Assembly (NCBI RefSeq): GCF_950295315.1
Contig: NC_080164.1
Span: 63,192,042-63,256,041, forward strand
Direction: 5' to 3'
Length of the DNA stretch: 64,000 nucleotides
Source of the DNA: Erinaceus europaeus
Lineage: Eukaryota > Chordata > Mammalia > Eulipotyphla > Erinaceidae
Shown here: piece after piece, positions 54,767 through 63,801 of the stretch
How positions within the stretch are numbered: the stretch's first letter is position 1
Layout: the number at the start of each line of letters is the position of its first letter
Made by a program: the position numbers and the translations under genes
The notes under the pieces: model-generated
Database searches by the model: none
Told to the model about the DNA's origin: nothing
Seen by the model: the letters and a program-made list of their open reading frames with translations, nothing else

Positions 54767-54803
<37 letters not shown>
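54767..54803. repeat. (GT)n microsatellite
   Basis: About 17 GT units with one interruption, inside a degenerate ~65-bp tandem duplication (see findings). Confidence 0.9.
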
Positions 54804-54805
<2 letters not shown>

Positions 54806-54887
54806 CAAAATAACTCCCTATAGCCCTGTCTTACAGATTTGGTGCCCATGTTTGTTTGTTTGTTTGTTTTCTTTTCCCCTTTATTAG

Positions 54888-54938
54888 GTGGCTCGAATCT
54901 TTCATTTTGTCTCCTCTTTGGACCTCAAAGAAGGGCAG
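54888..54938 (+). other. Candidate in-frame cassette exon of REEP1
   Basis: 51 nt (17 codons, no stop) between a pyrimidine-rich acceptor ('gttttcttttcccctttattag') and a good donor ('cag|gtaacc'). Flanking REEP1 exons 5 and 6 are both phase 0 at this junction, so inclusion would add 17 residues ('VARIFHFVSSLDLKEGQ') between K139 and G140. I know of no REEP1 isoform with this sequence. It may be a cryptic splice pair only. Confidence 0.3.
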
Positions 54939-55465
54939 GTAACCCTGTTGACAGGTGTGACTAACCAAATGATCCAGTCAGGTAGAGGGGCCAGCCAGCC
55001 ATCTCTGCCTCCAGCACTTGGCCTGGATCAGAGCAGGTGTCTTTCCCCCGAGACACCTGCATGTGTATGTGTGCCTAATCCTAGAGCTGTGGCCCACTAA
55101 GTGGCATCTTCCCACAGTTTCCCAGTGTATTAGTTTGGTGGCATCTAACATATTATTAACTTATTTGAGTTATTTCTCCATTTAATATGTGGAGAATGAA
55201 CTGAATTTGATGACTGGTGCCATCATGGGAGAAATTTTATCTCTTTCTCTTGTGTTTGTTAATCCAACTTCTTGTCACAAACAAGGCCCTGTCTTCATCC
55301 AGCATGTTAGCAAGGAGCTTGCTTGGCATTGGTGTGGATGGAGCATGTGTGTCTTTAGAAGTTAACTCCATTGGCAAGTGGGTACAGGGTGGAAATTTAG
55401 AAGGAAACACTAACTCATTCTCTCTGAATTACCAATGGGACATATGATTATATTACAGCTTTTTT

Positions 55466-55766
55466 TGTTAATATTTGTTTATTCCTTTTTATTGTCCTTG
55501 TTGTTTTATTGTTGTTATTAATGTTATTTTTGTTAGACAGAAATGAAGAGAGGAGGGGAAGACAGGGGGTAGAGAAAGATAGACACCTGCAGACCTGCTT
55601 CACCGCTTGTGAGGTGACTCCCCTGCAGGTGGGGAGCTGGGGGCCGCTTGTGAGGCGACTCCCCTGCAGGTGGGGAGCTGGGGGCTCGAACCAGGAACCT
55701 TATGCCGGTCCTTGCTCTTTGCACCACGTGCGCTTAACCCACTGCGCTACCGCCCGACTCCCATAA
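55466..55766 (-). repeat. SINE-A with internal duplication
   Basis: TSD 'tacagctttttt' (55454-55465, 55767-55778). A 41-bp unit is duplicated in tandem (55603-55643, 55644-55684). Confidence 0.93.
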
Positions 55767-55998
55767 TACAGCTTTTTTAGCAACTGCCTGACTCACTGAA
55801 ACCTTTTGTCTTTATTCTCATAGTTTGTAATTGCAGCCGTTAGACAGTGTGTGAACTAAGATGGGCTAAAATTCATGCTGTGCTGGATGGAGCCTTTCTC
55901 TGTGGCTGGGTGTGTCCTTTTGGAAAGGAGGGCTTAATCAAGGCCTAAACCCAAATTTTACTGATAGGTTGAAGCAGGTCCCTATGAGGCAGACATTC

Positions 55999-56161
55999 AT
56001 TGTTTTTTTTTTAATATTTAATTTATTTATTAATGAGAATGATAGGAGGAGAGAGAGAAAGAACCAGACATCATACCGGTACATGTACTGCCGGGGATTG
56101 AACTCGGGACCTCATGCTTGAGAGTTCAGTGCTTTATCCACTGCGTCACCTCCCGAATCAC
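55999..56161 (-). repeat. SINE-D
   Basis: 13-bp TSD 'gaggcagacattc' (55986-55998, 56162-56174). Confidence 0.94.
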
Positions 56162-56286
56162 GAGGCAGACATTCTATTGGTGGCAAATTATTTTCCTTGG
56201 AATACCAGATTATTACCAGGAATACACTCCCTCCGCATGACTTTCTTTTTCCTTACACACTGGGGAAAGGATTAGAAATTTATAAT

Positions 56287-56430
56287 CTCTGGGCAAGGAG
56301 ACAACATAAAGGTTATGCAAAATGGCTTTCATAGCTGAGATTCTGAGGTCCCAGGTTCAGTCACCATTAATTCTCATTAATAAATTTAAAAATTGTAAGC
56401 CAAAACTGAGATGTGCTCTGTTAGAAACAA
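56287..56430 (+). repeat. SINE-C (old, with insertion)
   Basis: A 'ctcattaataaatttaaaaa' stretch interrupts the copy between B box and 'taagccaaaactgag'. Confidence 0.7.
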
Positions 56431-56461
56431 ACACAGACAGAAATTTACAACCTGCATGACA

Positions 56462-56600
56462 GGTGAGGTGGGCAGCAGCAGTAGAGTACAGGACTTGAAA
56501 GCATGAGGTCCTGAAGTTGATCCCCAGTACTGCATATACCAGAGTCCAGCTTCTGAGTGTTTTAGACAAGAAGGGAAAAATAAAAAGATTGAAACATTCA
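56462..56600 (+). repeat. SINE-D-like (old)
   Basis: 'aaagcatgaggtcctgaagt', 'gatccccagtactgcatata'. Confidence 0.65.
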
Positions 56601-56671
56601 GAAATGAGCTGCATTCTGTAACTCTAAGACACTTTTGTGGGTTCTAGTAGCAAGAATAAAAGAACCACTGG

Positions 56672-56714
56672 GGAGCGGGGCCGGGTGGTGGCGCACCTGG
56701 TTGAGCACACATGC
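56672..56714 (+). repeat. SINE-B head fragment without body or tail
   Basis: 43 bp equal to the SINE-B 5' head ('gggccgggtggtggcgcacc' to 'ttgagcacacatg'). 15-bp perfect TSD 'taaaagaaccactgg' at 56657-56671 and 56715-56729. No A-tail. Confidence 0.9.
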
Positions 56715-56883
56715 TAAAAGAACCACTGGTATGTGGTGTTGACGTGGACAGGGGCAAAAGGTGAGCCTGTTAGACTAACACAGAAACAAACAACAAATAA
56801 ATAAACAATAAATATTGAAACATTTTAATTCACCAATAAAATCATTTTAAAAGTTAAAAAAATAAATTAAATAAGTCTCTTTT

Positions 56884-57255
56884 GGGGACCAGAAAAAGTT
56901 CTTCTGGTAGAGCCTCTGGTTTGCATGCCTGAAACTATAGGTTCTTCTTCTTCTAGCGTTTGCCCTTCTTCCGTAGCCCGTCAACAGCATCAGGTTGAGC
57001 CTGATGTAAAGTTTCGAGACCTCCTTTGAATCTGGAGAGATGGTAGTCATTGACTATGTGGGTCATAGTCTGTCTGGAGCCGCAGGGGCAGTTCGGGTTG
57101 TCTCTGGCTCCCCAGCGATGGAACATAGCGACGCACCGGCCATGGCCTGTTCGATACAGGTTGATCCCTGACACTGCATATACTAGAATGAGTAGTGCTC
57201 TGGCTTGTCTTTCTTTCTCTCTTTCTCAAGTAAAACATCTCCCTCATGTGTAATA
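56884..57255 (+). repeat. SINE-D-like (old), split by Vingi
   Basis: 'ggtttgcatgcctgaaacta' before and 'ttgatccctgacactgcat' after the insertion join as one SINE. Confidence 0.7.
56944..57157 (-). mobile_element. Vingi-type non-LTR retrotransposon, 5'-truncated
   Basis: Same 3' end as the copy at 23908. Minus strand encodes 'YRTGHGRCVAMFHRWGARD', then 'CPCGSRQTMTHIVND', to the terminal 'KKGKR' stop, without the TGA found in the other copy. Short direct repeat 'aggtt' (56939-56943, 57158-57162). Confidence 0.8.
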
Positions 57256-57284
57256 AATAAAATGTTTTGTAAATTACACATTTT

Positions 57285-57410
57285 GTGGCCAAGGAAGTAG
57301 CTCAGTTAGTAGAATACAGGACTTGTTTGCCCAGTGTTCCTGGTTCTTCCATGTGCTAGAGTGGTGTTCTGGCTTCTCTCTCTTTATCTCTCTCATGATT
57401 TAAATAACAA
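57285..57410 (+). repeat. SINE-D-like (old)
   Basis: 'ggaagtagctcagttagtag' head, 'tgctagagtggtgttctgg'. Confidence 0.6.
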
Positions 57411-57423
57411 AAAATAAGTCTTA

Positions 57424-57517
57424 AGGGCTGTGGAGGCAGCATAATGGTTATGCAGAGAGACTCTCCTGCCTGATGCTCTGAAGTCCCAGGTTCAATCCCC
57501 TGCACCAACATAAGCCA
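57424..57517 (+). repeat. SINE-C, 3'-truncated
   Basis: Stops abruptly at 'cataagcca'. The usual 'gagctgagcagtgctctgg' end is absent. Confidence 0.82.
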
Positions 57518-57553
57518 TGTGTGCTTAACCTGCTGCACTACCGCTTGGCCTTC
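57518..57553 (-). repeat. SINE-A head fragment
   Basis: Antisense first ~36 nt of SINE-A ('tgtgcttaacctgctgcact' to 'cgcttggcc') fused to the truncated SINE-C. 'agcca' flanks it (57513, 57557). Confidence 0.65.
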
Positions 57554-58423
57554 CTGAGCCACTTTTAACTCAGCTCATCAGAATCCACTTCCAATCACAT
57601 CAGTCACACTGTGCCTTCCAGAGTGTTGATGATGCAGAGGTATTGTCTCTGGAATTTTCACCCATTCTGCCAGTATTATTCTGTCAGTTCCAACACTGCC
57701 ACTTTATTGATCCCACCTGATGTCTGTGGAATGTGCCTTATACAACCTGGACTTGTATTCCTTCTCAAGTCATTGTGAAATGGTTTGTTAATTGAGCATT
57801 ATGGAGTTCAGTTGCCTTGGGGGAAAGGAGCCAAATACACTCATGTGTGGACAGTAACTACAGTGTCAGGCAACAGCAATGTTAAGACCCATCCCCAAAT
57901 ATTTGCCTTTGAGTCAATGAAAATCATAAGAAATTTAGGAAGAAGTAGTTGCTGTTATTTCTCCAGTGGCATATATCATGACTCTGGGTGGGTGTCTCTA
58001 TAAGTATCCTAATGACAAAATGACAGTTCTACCTCACTCAGAGGCAGAAACTGAGCTAGCAGAAGGAGAAAATATCATTCCTAGAAACACCCTAGTTGAT
58101 CTGCCCTAACCTCCTGTTGGCCAGAACTTCATCACATATGTAACTGTATGTGATTGCATTTCAAGAATGGATCAATAGAACAAACCCTTGGATGATGGCT
58201 ACTGGACTGAGGTTACCAGGAGTGGAGGAAAGAGAGTGCAAAGTGAAGAGGAGGTTCACTGGACTATGGTAGAAGGTCATTGGTATTTTGGTGATGGGTG
58301 AGGTGAGAATAACATGCATTTGAAAAGGTATGAACCTGTACTGTATTTTTAAAAAAAACAGCAACAGTAAGGTAGGAAATTATACCTGTGACAACTGTAA
58401 TCTTATAAATTGACATTGCGGGA

Positions 58424-58732
58424 GTTGGGCGGTAGCACAGTGGGTTAAGTGCAAGTGGCGCAAAGTGCAAGGACAGGCGTGAGGATCCCGGTTTGAGCCC
58501 CTGGCTCCCAACCTACAGGGGAGTCACTTCACAGGTGGTGAAGCAGGATCCCAGTTCCCCAGCTCCCCACCTGCAGGGAGTCACTTCACAAGCTGTAAAG
58601 CAGGTCTGCAGGTATCAATCTATTCTCCCTGTCTCCGTCTTCCCCTCCTCTCTCCATTTCTCTCTGTCCTACCTAACAACAGTGACATCAATAAAACAAG
58701 GGCAATAAAAGGGAATAAATAAATAGATTTTA
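58424..58732 (+). repeat. SINE-A with internal duplication
   Basis: The B-box-to-'cttcaca' segment occurs twice (58483-58546, 58547-58603), the two units having diverged. Confidence 0.88.
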
Positions 58733-58769
58733 AATGAAACCTAAAGAAAAAGATTTATTAAATAAAGGG

Positions 58770-59050
58770 GGGCAGGGTGGTCAGTCGGTAGTGCAAGTGG
58801 GTTAAGCGCACGTGACGCCAAGCGCAGGGACCCACATAAGGATCCCGGCTCCCCACCTGCAGGGGAGTCGCTTCACAGGAGGTGAAGCAGGTCTGCAGGT
58901 GTCTTTCTCTCCCCGTCTCTGTCTTCCCCTTCTCTCTCCATTTCTCTCTGTTGTATCCAACAATGACGACATCAGTAACAACAACAATAATAACTACAAC
59001 AACAATAAAACAATAAGGGAAACAAGAGGGGGGAAATTATTTTTAAAAAG
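58770..59050 (+). repeat. SINE-A
   Basis: Plus copy. The B box region is partly deleted ('gatcccggctccccacc'). Confidence 0.9.
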
Positions 59051-59051
59051 G

Positions 59052-59170
59052 GGGGACATGGGTAGATAGCATAATGGTTATACAAACAGACTTTCATGGC
59101 TGAGGCTCCATAGTCCCAGGTTAAATTCCCTGAGCCACCATAAGCCAGAGATGAGCAAATAAAATATGTA
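59052..59170 (+). repeat. SINE-C
   Basis: Abuts the preceding SINE-A. Ends early at 'ccagagatgagcaaataaa'. Confidence 0.82.
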
Positions 59171-59204
59171 TAAAATATATATATTTATAATTTATATCAT
59201 TTTT

Positions 59205-59665
59205 ATTTATAAAATGGAAATATTGACAAGACCATAGGATAAAAGGGGTAGAAATACACACAGTTCCCACCATCAGAACTCCATATCCCATCCCCTACCC
59301 TGATAGCTTCCCTATTCTTTATCCCTCTGGGAGTATGGTCATTACGGGGTGCAGAAAGTGGAAGGTCTGGCTTCTGTAGTTGCTTCCCCGCTGAACGTGG
59401 GCATTGACAGGTGAATCCATACTCCCAGCCTGTCTCTCCCTAATAGGACAGGATTCTGGGGAAGTGGGGCTCCGGGACACATTGCTGGGGTCATCTGCAC
59501 AAGGAAGTCAGGTTGGCATCATGGTAGCATCTGAAACCTGGTGGCTGAAAAAGAGTTAGGATATAAAGCAGAACAAATTGTTGATTAATCATGAACCTAA
59601 AGGCAAGAATATTGCTGATGAAGATTTGGGGTCTCCATTTTGGAAAAAGCTAGGAGGTCTATAAA
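59205..59665. repeat. Repeat R
   Basis: Parallels 23430-23790: 'catactcccagcctgt', 'gggacacattgctgggg', 'gatataaagcagaacaaa', 'aaaaagctaggaggtcta'. Confidence 0.75.
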
Positions 59666-59671
59666 GTTCTG

Positions 59672-59765
59672 CTTAACACTGGATTCTGGTGGTACTGGGG
59701 CTTGAACCTGGTGCCACAGGGGTGAAGGCCTTTCTACATAACCACTATATTATCTCCCCAGTTAA
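59672..59765 (-). repeat. SINE-C fragment
   Basis: Antisense 'ggggcttgaacctggtgcc' to 'cactatattatctcccca'. Confidence 0.75.
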
Positions 59766-59904
59766 GATATTTTTTTAACATGATTAGGAATGTCTTTTGA
59801 ATGGTTGACACAGCATTTCACAGTGAGGTCAAATGCATTTTGGAGATCACTCAGTGATCTTAGGAAGCACCAGTGTAATGATGACAGCAACCACTCTGTT
59901 CTAG

Positions 59905-59908
<4 letters not shown>

Positions 59909-59959
<51 letters not shown>
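59909..59959. repeat. (TG)n microsatellite
   Basis: About 25 perfect TG units. Confidence 0.95.
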
Positions 59960-59960
<1 letters not shown>

Positions 59961-60161
59961 TAGTGTTATTGCTGGAGCTCATTTCCTGCACTATGAATCC
60001 ACTGCTCCTGTGGCTATTTTCTTGATGTGTGTATGTGTGTGTGTGTGTATAGGACAGAGAATGAGAGGGGAGGAGAAGATAAGAGAGAGAAAGGAAAGAT
60101 AAGGGTCCTTAAGCTTCGTACTATGTGTGCCTAACCCAGTGTGTCATTGCCCAGCCCCCAA
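59960..60161 (-). repeat. SINE-A, long-tail form, with second (TG)n
   Basis: Antisense tail module, a TG run where the CAA block should be, then a shortened body and head. Confidence 0.75.
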
Positions 60162-61047
60162 TCTAGGCTTCTTTAAAAGGTTATTTTTAAAAAAAAAAAA
60201 AAAGTCTAGAACTTTTTTTTCAATCTCTGCAGTTGCAGTGGGTTTTATAATTTCTGTTGCCTTGACACTGTTGCCATTGTCTATAACCTGAAATAGTAGA
60301 GGACTTTACAGAGCCTTTAACATAGTCATATCACTCGTTGAATTATGGAAAGTATGATCTTAAGCTTTTCCAAATTTAAGAAATCCAAGTTTACTTCCCT
60401 AAAACGGAGAACCCAATTTTGCAAAACACCAGTCAACAGCTCTTGGTTATTGCAGAATAACAAAACAAAGGTTCTCCATAGCAGAGTCACAATAGCAGAG
60501 AGAGATGGAGTTTGTGGAAAGTAAGTGGAAACGAGGTCTTGAGAAGGCACTAAACAGAACTGAAAGGTCTACAAATTAAAAAGCCGTATTGATTTTAACC
60601 ATCTCTGTTGTGACTGACAAAGACTAATTTGTTTTCAAGAGCCTTCTTGTCTCCATACTGTTGTGATTTCCTCCGGGCTATTATTATCCTCCTCTCTTTC
60701 CTGATGTCTGCCACTTCCGGTCTTCATGATGTTAGTGACATTGGAGCTAGGTTGGCTGGGTTCTGAGAGTAGAATTGAGTGCTTTGCTAATGGACGTGTG
60801 ATGCTTTCTCTTAAATCCACGGCTGAGTGCTTGCTAGAGCGTCAAGACACACGGGTGCAGCTAGTTTCTGGCCACATTTTAAAGCTTGAGATGGTGATGC
60901 CTTTCTGTTCCTTTTGAACAGAAGTGATCTGTATTTTATTTTGGTGTTAGCTTGTGTGTCACAGACAGCAGGGGCAGTAACACACTGCAGCAGCAGCAGC
61001 CTCCTTGACCTGTTGAAAAATTTGCTGTGCTCTGGCCTCTGTGCACA

Positions 61048-61128
61048 GGTGGGGACGGGTACTTGAACCCGGGCCCTTACACATGGTAATTGTGTATGCT
61101 CCACCAGGTGCGTCACCGCCGTGCTCCC
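61048..61128 (-). repeat. SINE-B fragment
   Basis: Antisense head and B box only ('acttgaacccgggccctt'). Confidence 0.75.
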
Positions 61129-61245
61129 AGAGACATTATTTTTATGTCTTTGATTGATTTAGCCTTCTTCATATATTTAACGCATCTTTGTTTTATCCTG
61201 ACATTTCTTCTCAACCTGCCTGCATTTTCCTTTGTCCTCAGTTCT

Positions 61246-61568
61246 TTTTTTTTTTTTTTTCCTCCAGGGTTATTGCTGGGCTCGGTGCCTGCACCATGAA
61301 TCCACCGCTCCTGGAGGCCATTTTTTCCCCTTTTTGTTGCCCTAGTTGTTGCAGCCTCGTTGCGGTCATTATTGCCATTGTTGACGTTGCTTTGTTGTTG
61401 GATAGGACAGAGAGAAATGGAGAGAGGAGGGGAAGACAGAGAGAGAGGGGAGAGAAAGATAGACACCTGCAGACCTGCTTCACCGCCCGTGAAGCGACTC
61501 CCCTGCAGGTGGGGAGCCGGGGGGCTCGAACCGGGATCCTTACGCCGGTCCCTGCGCTTTGCGCCACG
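61246..61568 (-). repeat. SINE-A, long-tail form, 5'-truncated
   Basis: TSD 'ttgtcctcagttct' (61232-61245) versus 'ttgtcctcacttct' (61569-61582). Lacks the first ~35 nt of the head. Confidence 0.92.
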
Positions 61569-61948
61569 TTGTCCTCACTTCTGATGGCTTATTTTGGATT
61601 TGCTGCTTTCTCTACTCAGCTCTTAAAAAAAACGAACTCCAGTGAAATGCTGTGTATTAGTGGTGGCCTGTTTTTATTACTATTTTCTAATTAAGTAAAA
61701 TGGTGGGTTGGGTGGGTGGGGGAAAGCAATCTCTGTAGCCTTCTGCCATTTCTGAAATTCTGTAACCAAACTGTTGTGGTCCTTGTCTATTTCATCCCCC
61801 CAACCCCCCTACCTCCCACCCCATAGCCGCCTAGAGCCCTCTTTCACTAATTTTGTACTTTTTGTTGGCTTTGTCATATCCGTTTTACCTTTTTGTTCCC
61901 AAGTCTTCCAGACTTCTAGGGCCATTCTTACTTTCATTATGCAAATAA

Positions 61949-62208
61949 ACACCAGGTTAAGTGCACCTAGTATGAAGTACTAGGACCCATGCAAGGATCC
62001 TGGTTCGAGCCCCTGGCTCCCCACCTGCAGGGGTGTCACTTCACAAGAGGTGAAGTAGGTCTGCAGGTGTCTATCTTTCTCTTTCCCTCTCTACCCCCCC
62101 ACTAGTTTCTCTCTGTCCTATCCAAAAATAAAAAATGAAAAAATGGGCACAGGAGCTGTGGGTTCATAGTGCAGGCACCAAGCCACAGCTATAACCCAGG
62201 AGGCAAGA
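61949..62208 (+). repeat. SINE-A, long-tail form
   Basis: Head begins 'caggttaagtgcacctag'. Tail module ends 'acccaggaggcaagag'. Confidence 0.85.
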
Positions 62209-62211
62209 GAG

Positions 62212-62345
62212 GAGAGAGAGACGTATAGACCTGCTTTACCACTTGTGAAGCGGACCCCCTGCAGGTGGGGAACTGGGGCTTGAACCCAGGTTCTTGTGCT
62301 TGGTAATATGTATGCTTAACTGAGTGTGCCACCACCTGGGCCCCC
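62212..62345 (-). repeat. SINE-A/B, partial
   Basis: Antisense body and head. Tail part absent. Confidence 0.8.
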
Positions 62346-62349
62346 AGGG

Positions 62350-62583
62350 TTGGTTTTTTTTCATATTTTATTTTTAATATTTTAATTAATTTATTTATTT
62401 ATTTAGGATAGATACAGACAGAAATTGAGAAGGAAGGGGGAAAGTGAGGGAGAGAAAGACATCTGTAGCACTTTTTCACTGCTCATGAAGCTTCCCCCTG
62501 CAGATGGGGACTGGGGACTAGAACCCAGGTCCTTATATACTGTAATGTGTATATTCAACCATGTGTACCACCACCCAGCCCCA
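62350..62583 (-). repeat. SINE-B
   Basis: Antisense copy with a long AT-rich tail. Confidence 0.88.
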
Positions 62584-62589
62584 AAGTTT

Positions 62590-62760
62590 ATTTTTTTAGT
62601 TAATTTTAATTGATTTAATAATGGTCAACAAGACCATAGGATAAGAGAGTACAATTCCACACAGTTCCCACCACCAGAGTTTCGTGTGAGGCGAATGTGA
62701 TAACCACTACACTATAGAAACCAGATATCACGAGAGTTTCGTATCACATCTCTTCAATGC
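62590..62760. repeat. Repeat R fragment, split by a tRNA-Val retrocopy
   Basis: 'caacaagaccataggataag' and 'cacacagttcccaccaccag' match 59230-59270. After the insertion it resumes as 'cgtatcacatctcttc'. Confidence 0.7.
62686..62732 (-). pseudogene. tRNA-Val 5'-half retropseudogene, no tail
   Basis: The minus strand from ~62722 reads 'tatagtgtagtggttatcac' and continues to 'ttcgcctcac', the 5' half of tRNA-Val (CAC anticodon), stopping inside the anticodon loop. About 10 nt precede the mature 5' end, which could be pre-tRNA leader. TSD 'agagtttcgt' at 62676-62685 and 62733-62742. No 3' half, CCA or A-tail, so not a functional tRNA. Confidence 0.82.
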
Positions 62761-62762
62761 TT

Positions 62763-62983
62763 TTTAAAATGTTTTTATTATCTTTATTTATTTCTTGGAT
62801 AGAGATAGCCAGAAATTGAGAGGGGAAGAGGAGATAGAGAGTGAGAGAGACAGAGAGACACCTGCAGCCCTGCTTCACTTGTAAAGCTTTCCACCTGTCA
62901 GAGGGGACCAGAGACTCAAACCTGGGTCCTTGTGCACTGTAACATGTGCACTCACCCAGATGTGCCACCACTGGCTCCCCCCT
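62763..62983 (-). repeat. SINE-B
   Basis: Antisense full copy. Confidence 0.9.
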
Positions 62984-63623
62984 TTTTTATAAATATCATT
63001 TTCTCCTTCCTGATTCATTACCTTTTAGGCATGTTATGATGCTTAAGTGCTACAGTAGAAGTCAATGCACCTCATATACAGTAATTTGTAAAGACAAGAA
63101 ATGTCTGTTGTCGTGTATTAAAAGAATATATATTGTCTGCATTTCATTGCTTTGCAGAGTAAGGGCATGAATTAGTCAGTTTTGATTTTTCTGACCTCAT
63201 TCATGTGCACTGGAACTGAGAAAAATCTACCTATATGAGGATTTTTTTTTTTTAGGAATGTAAAGCCCTAGGAGCAGCAAACAGCCTATTTCAAGGAAGA
63301 ACAGCAGGCAGTAGTCATTCCCTGGGCACTAGGTCTGTCTAAGGCTATAGCTCACCGTGGGGTCATCTGGAGGAGAGGATGGGTGGAAACTAGAAGAACA
63401 ACCATTGAGCCTCACAGGAGACCATGGAATATTCCTGACTTTGAGCCTCTCAGTATTTCTAGCAAGCACATCAAGCCCCTGCCCCATTGCAGAGTGTATC
63501 CAGATCCTGATTTCCATTTGACTGTCAGAGCTACCTCTCAACCTGTATCTGCCCCCTCCTCCCTGCTGCCTATGGTTTGTGGGTCAGGCCTCTGACATGT
63601 GTCCCCTTCTGTCTTGTTTTCAG

Positions 63624-63801
63624 GGACAGGGTGCCTTATCAGAGAGACTCCGGAGCTTCAGCATGCAGGACCTCTCCACTATCAGGGGAGATGGAGCCCC
63701 AGTGCCCTCAGGCCCTCCACCACCAGGGGCTGGTCGAGCCAGTGGCAAACACTGCCAACCTAAGATGTCCAGGAGTGCTTCTGAGAGTGCTGGCAGCTCA
63801 G
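63624..63801 (+). CDS. REEP1: REEP1 exon 6
   Basis: 178-nt exon. Acceptor 'cttctgtcttgttttcag', donor 'gtaggt' at 63802. Phase 0 at its start. Ends after 59 codons plus 1 nt, leaving codon 199 to the last exon outside the window (human c.596 on). Encodes G140 to S198: '[20 protein letters not shown]', a Pro-rich linker '[10 protein letters not shown]', then the Ser-rich '[10 protein letters not shown]' tail. This cytosolic C-terminus is linked to microtubule association. Unlike exons 2-5 it differs from my memory of human at several sites (Ser for Thr at 156, Val for Ala at 166, Ala for Ser at 175, Cys for Gly at 183). Confidence 0.96.

Larger units (their letters stand above)
49614..63623 (+). 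other. REEP1: REEP1 intron 5
   Basis: 14-kb intron, the longest complete one here. Besides listed features I see nothing in 49614-49828, 50239-50549, 50691-51372, 52950-53709, 54181-54429, 54939-55453, 57554-58423, 60162-61047 (a CAG run at ~60981), 61583-61948 and 62984-63623. Confidence 0.9.

Noticed and set aside
54888..55100. 70-codon frame starting at 54888 as a separate gene
   Set aside because: No promoter, no homology recognised. Only the first 51 nt, bounded by splice signals, are worth testing, as an alternative REEP1 exon.
59909..60102. Cys-Val repeat protein
   Set aside because: Translation of a (TG)n microsatellite.
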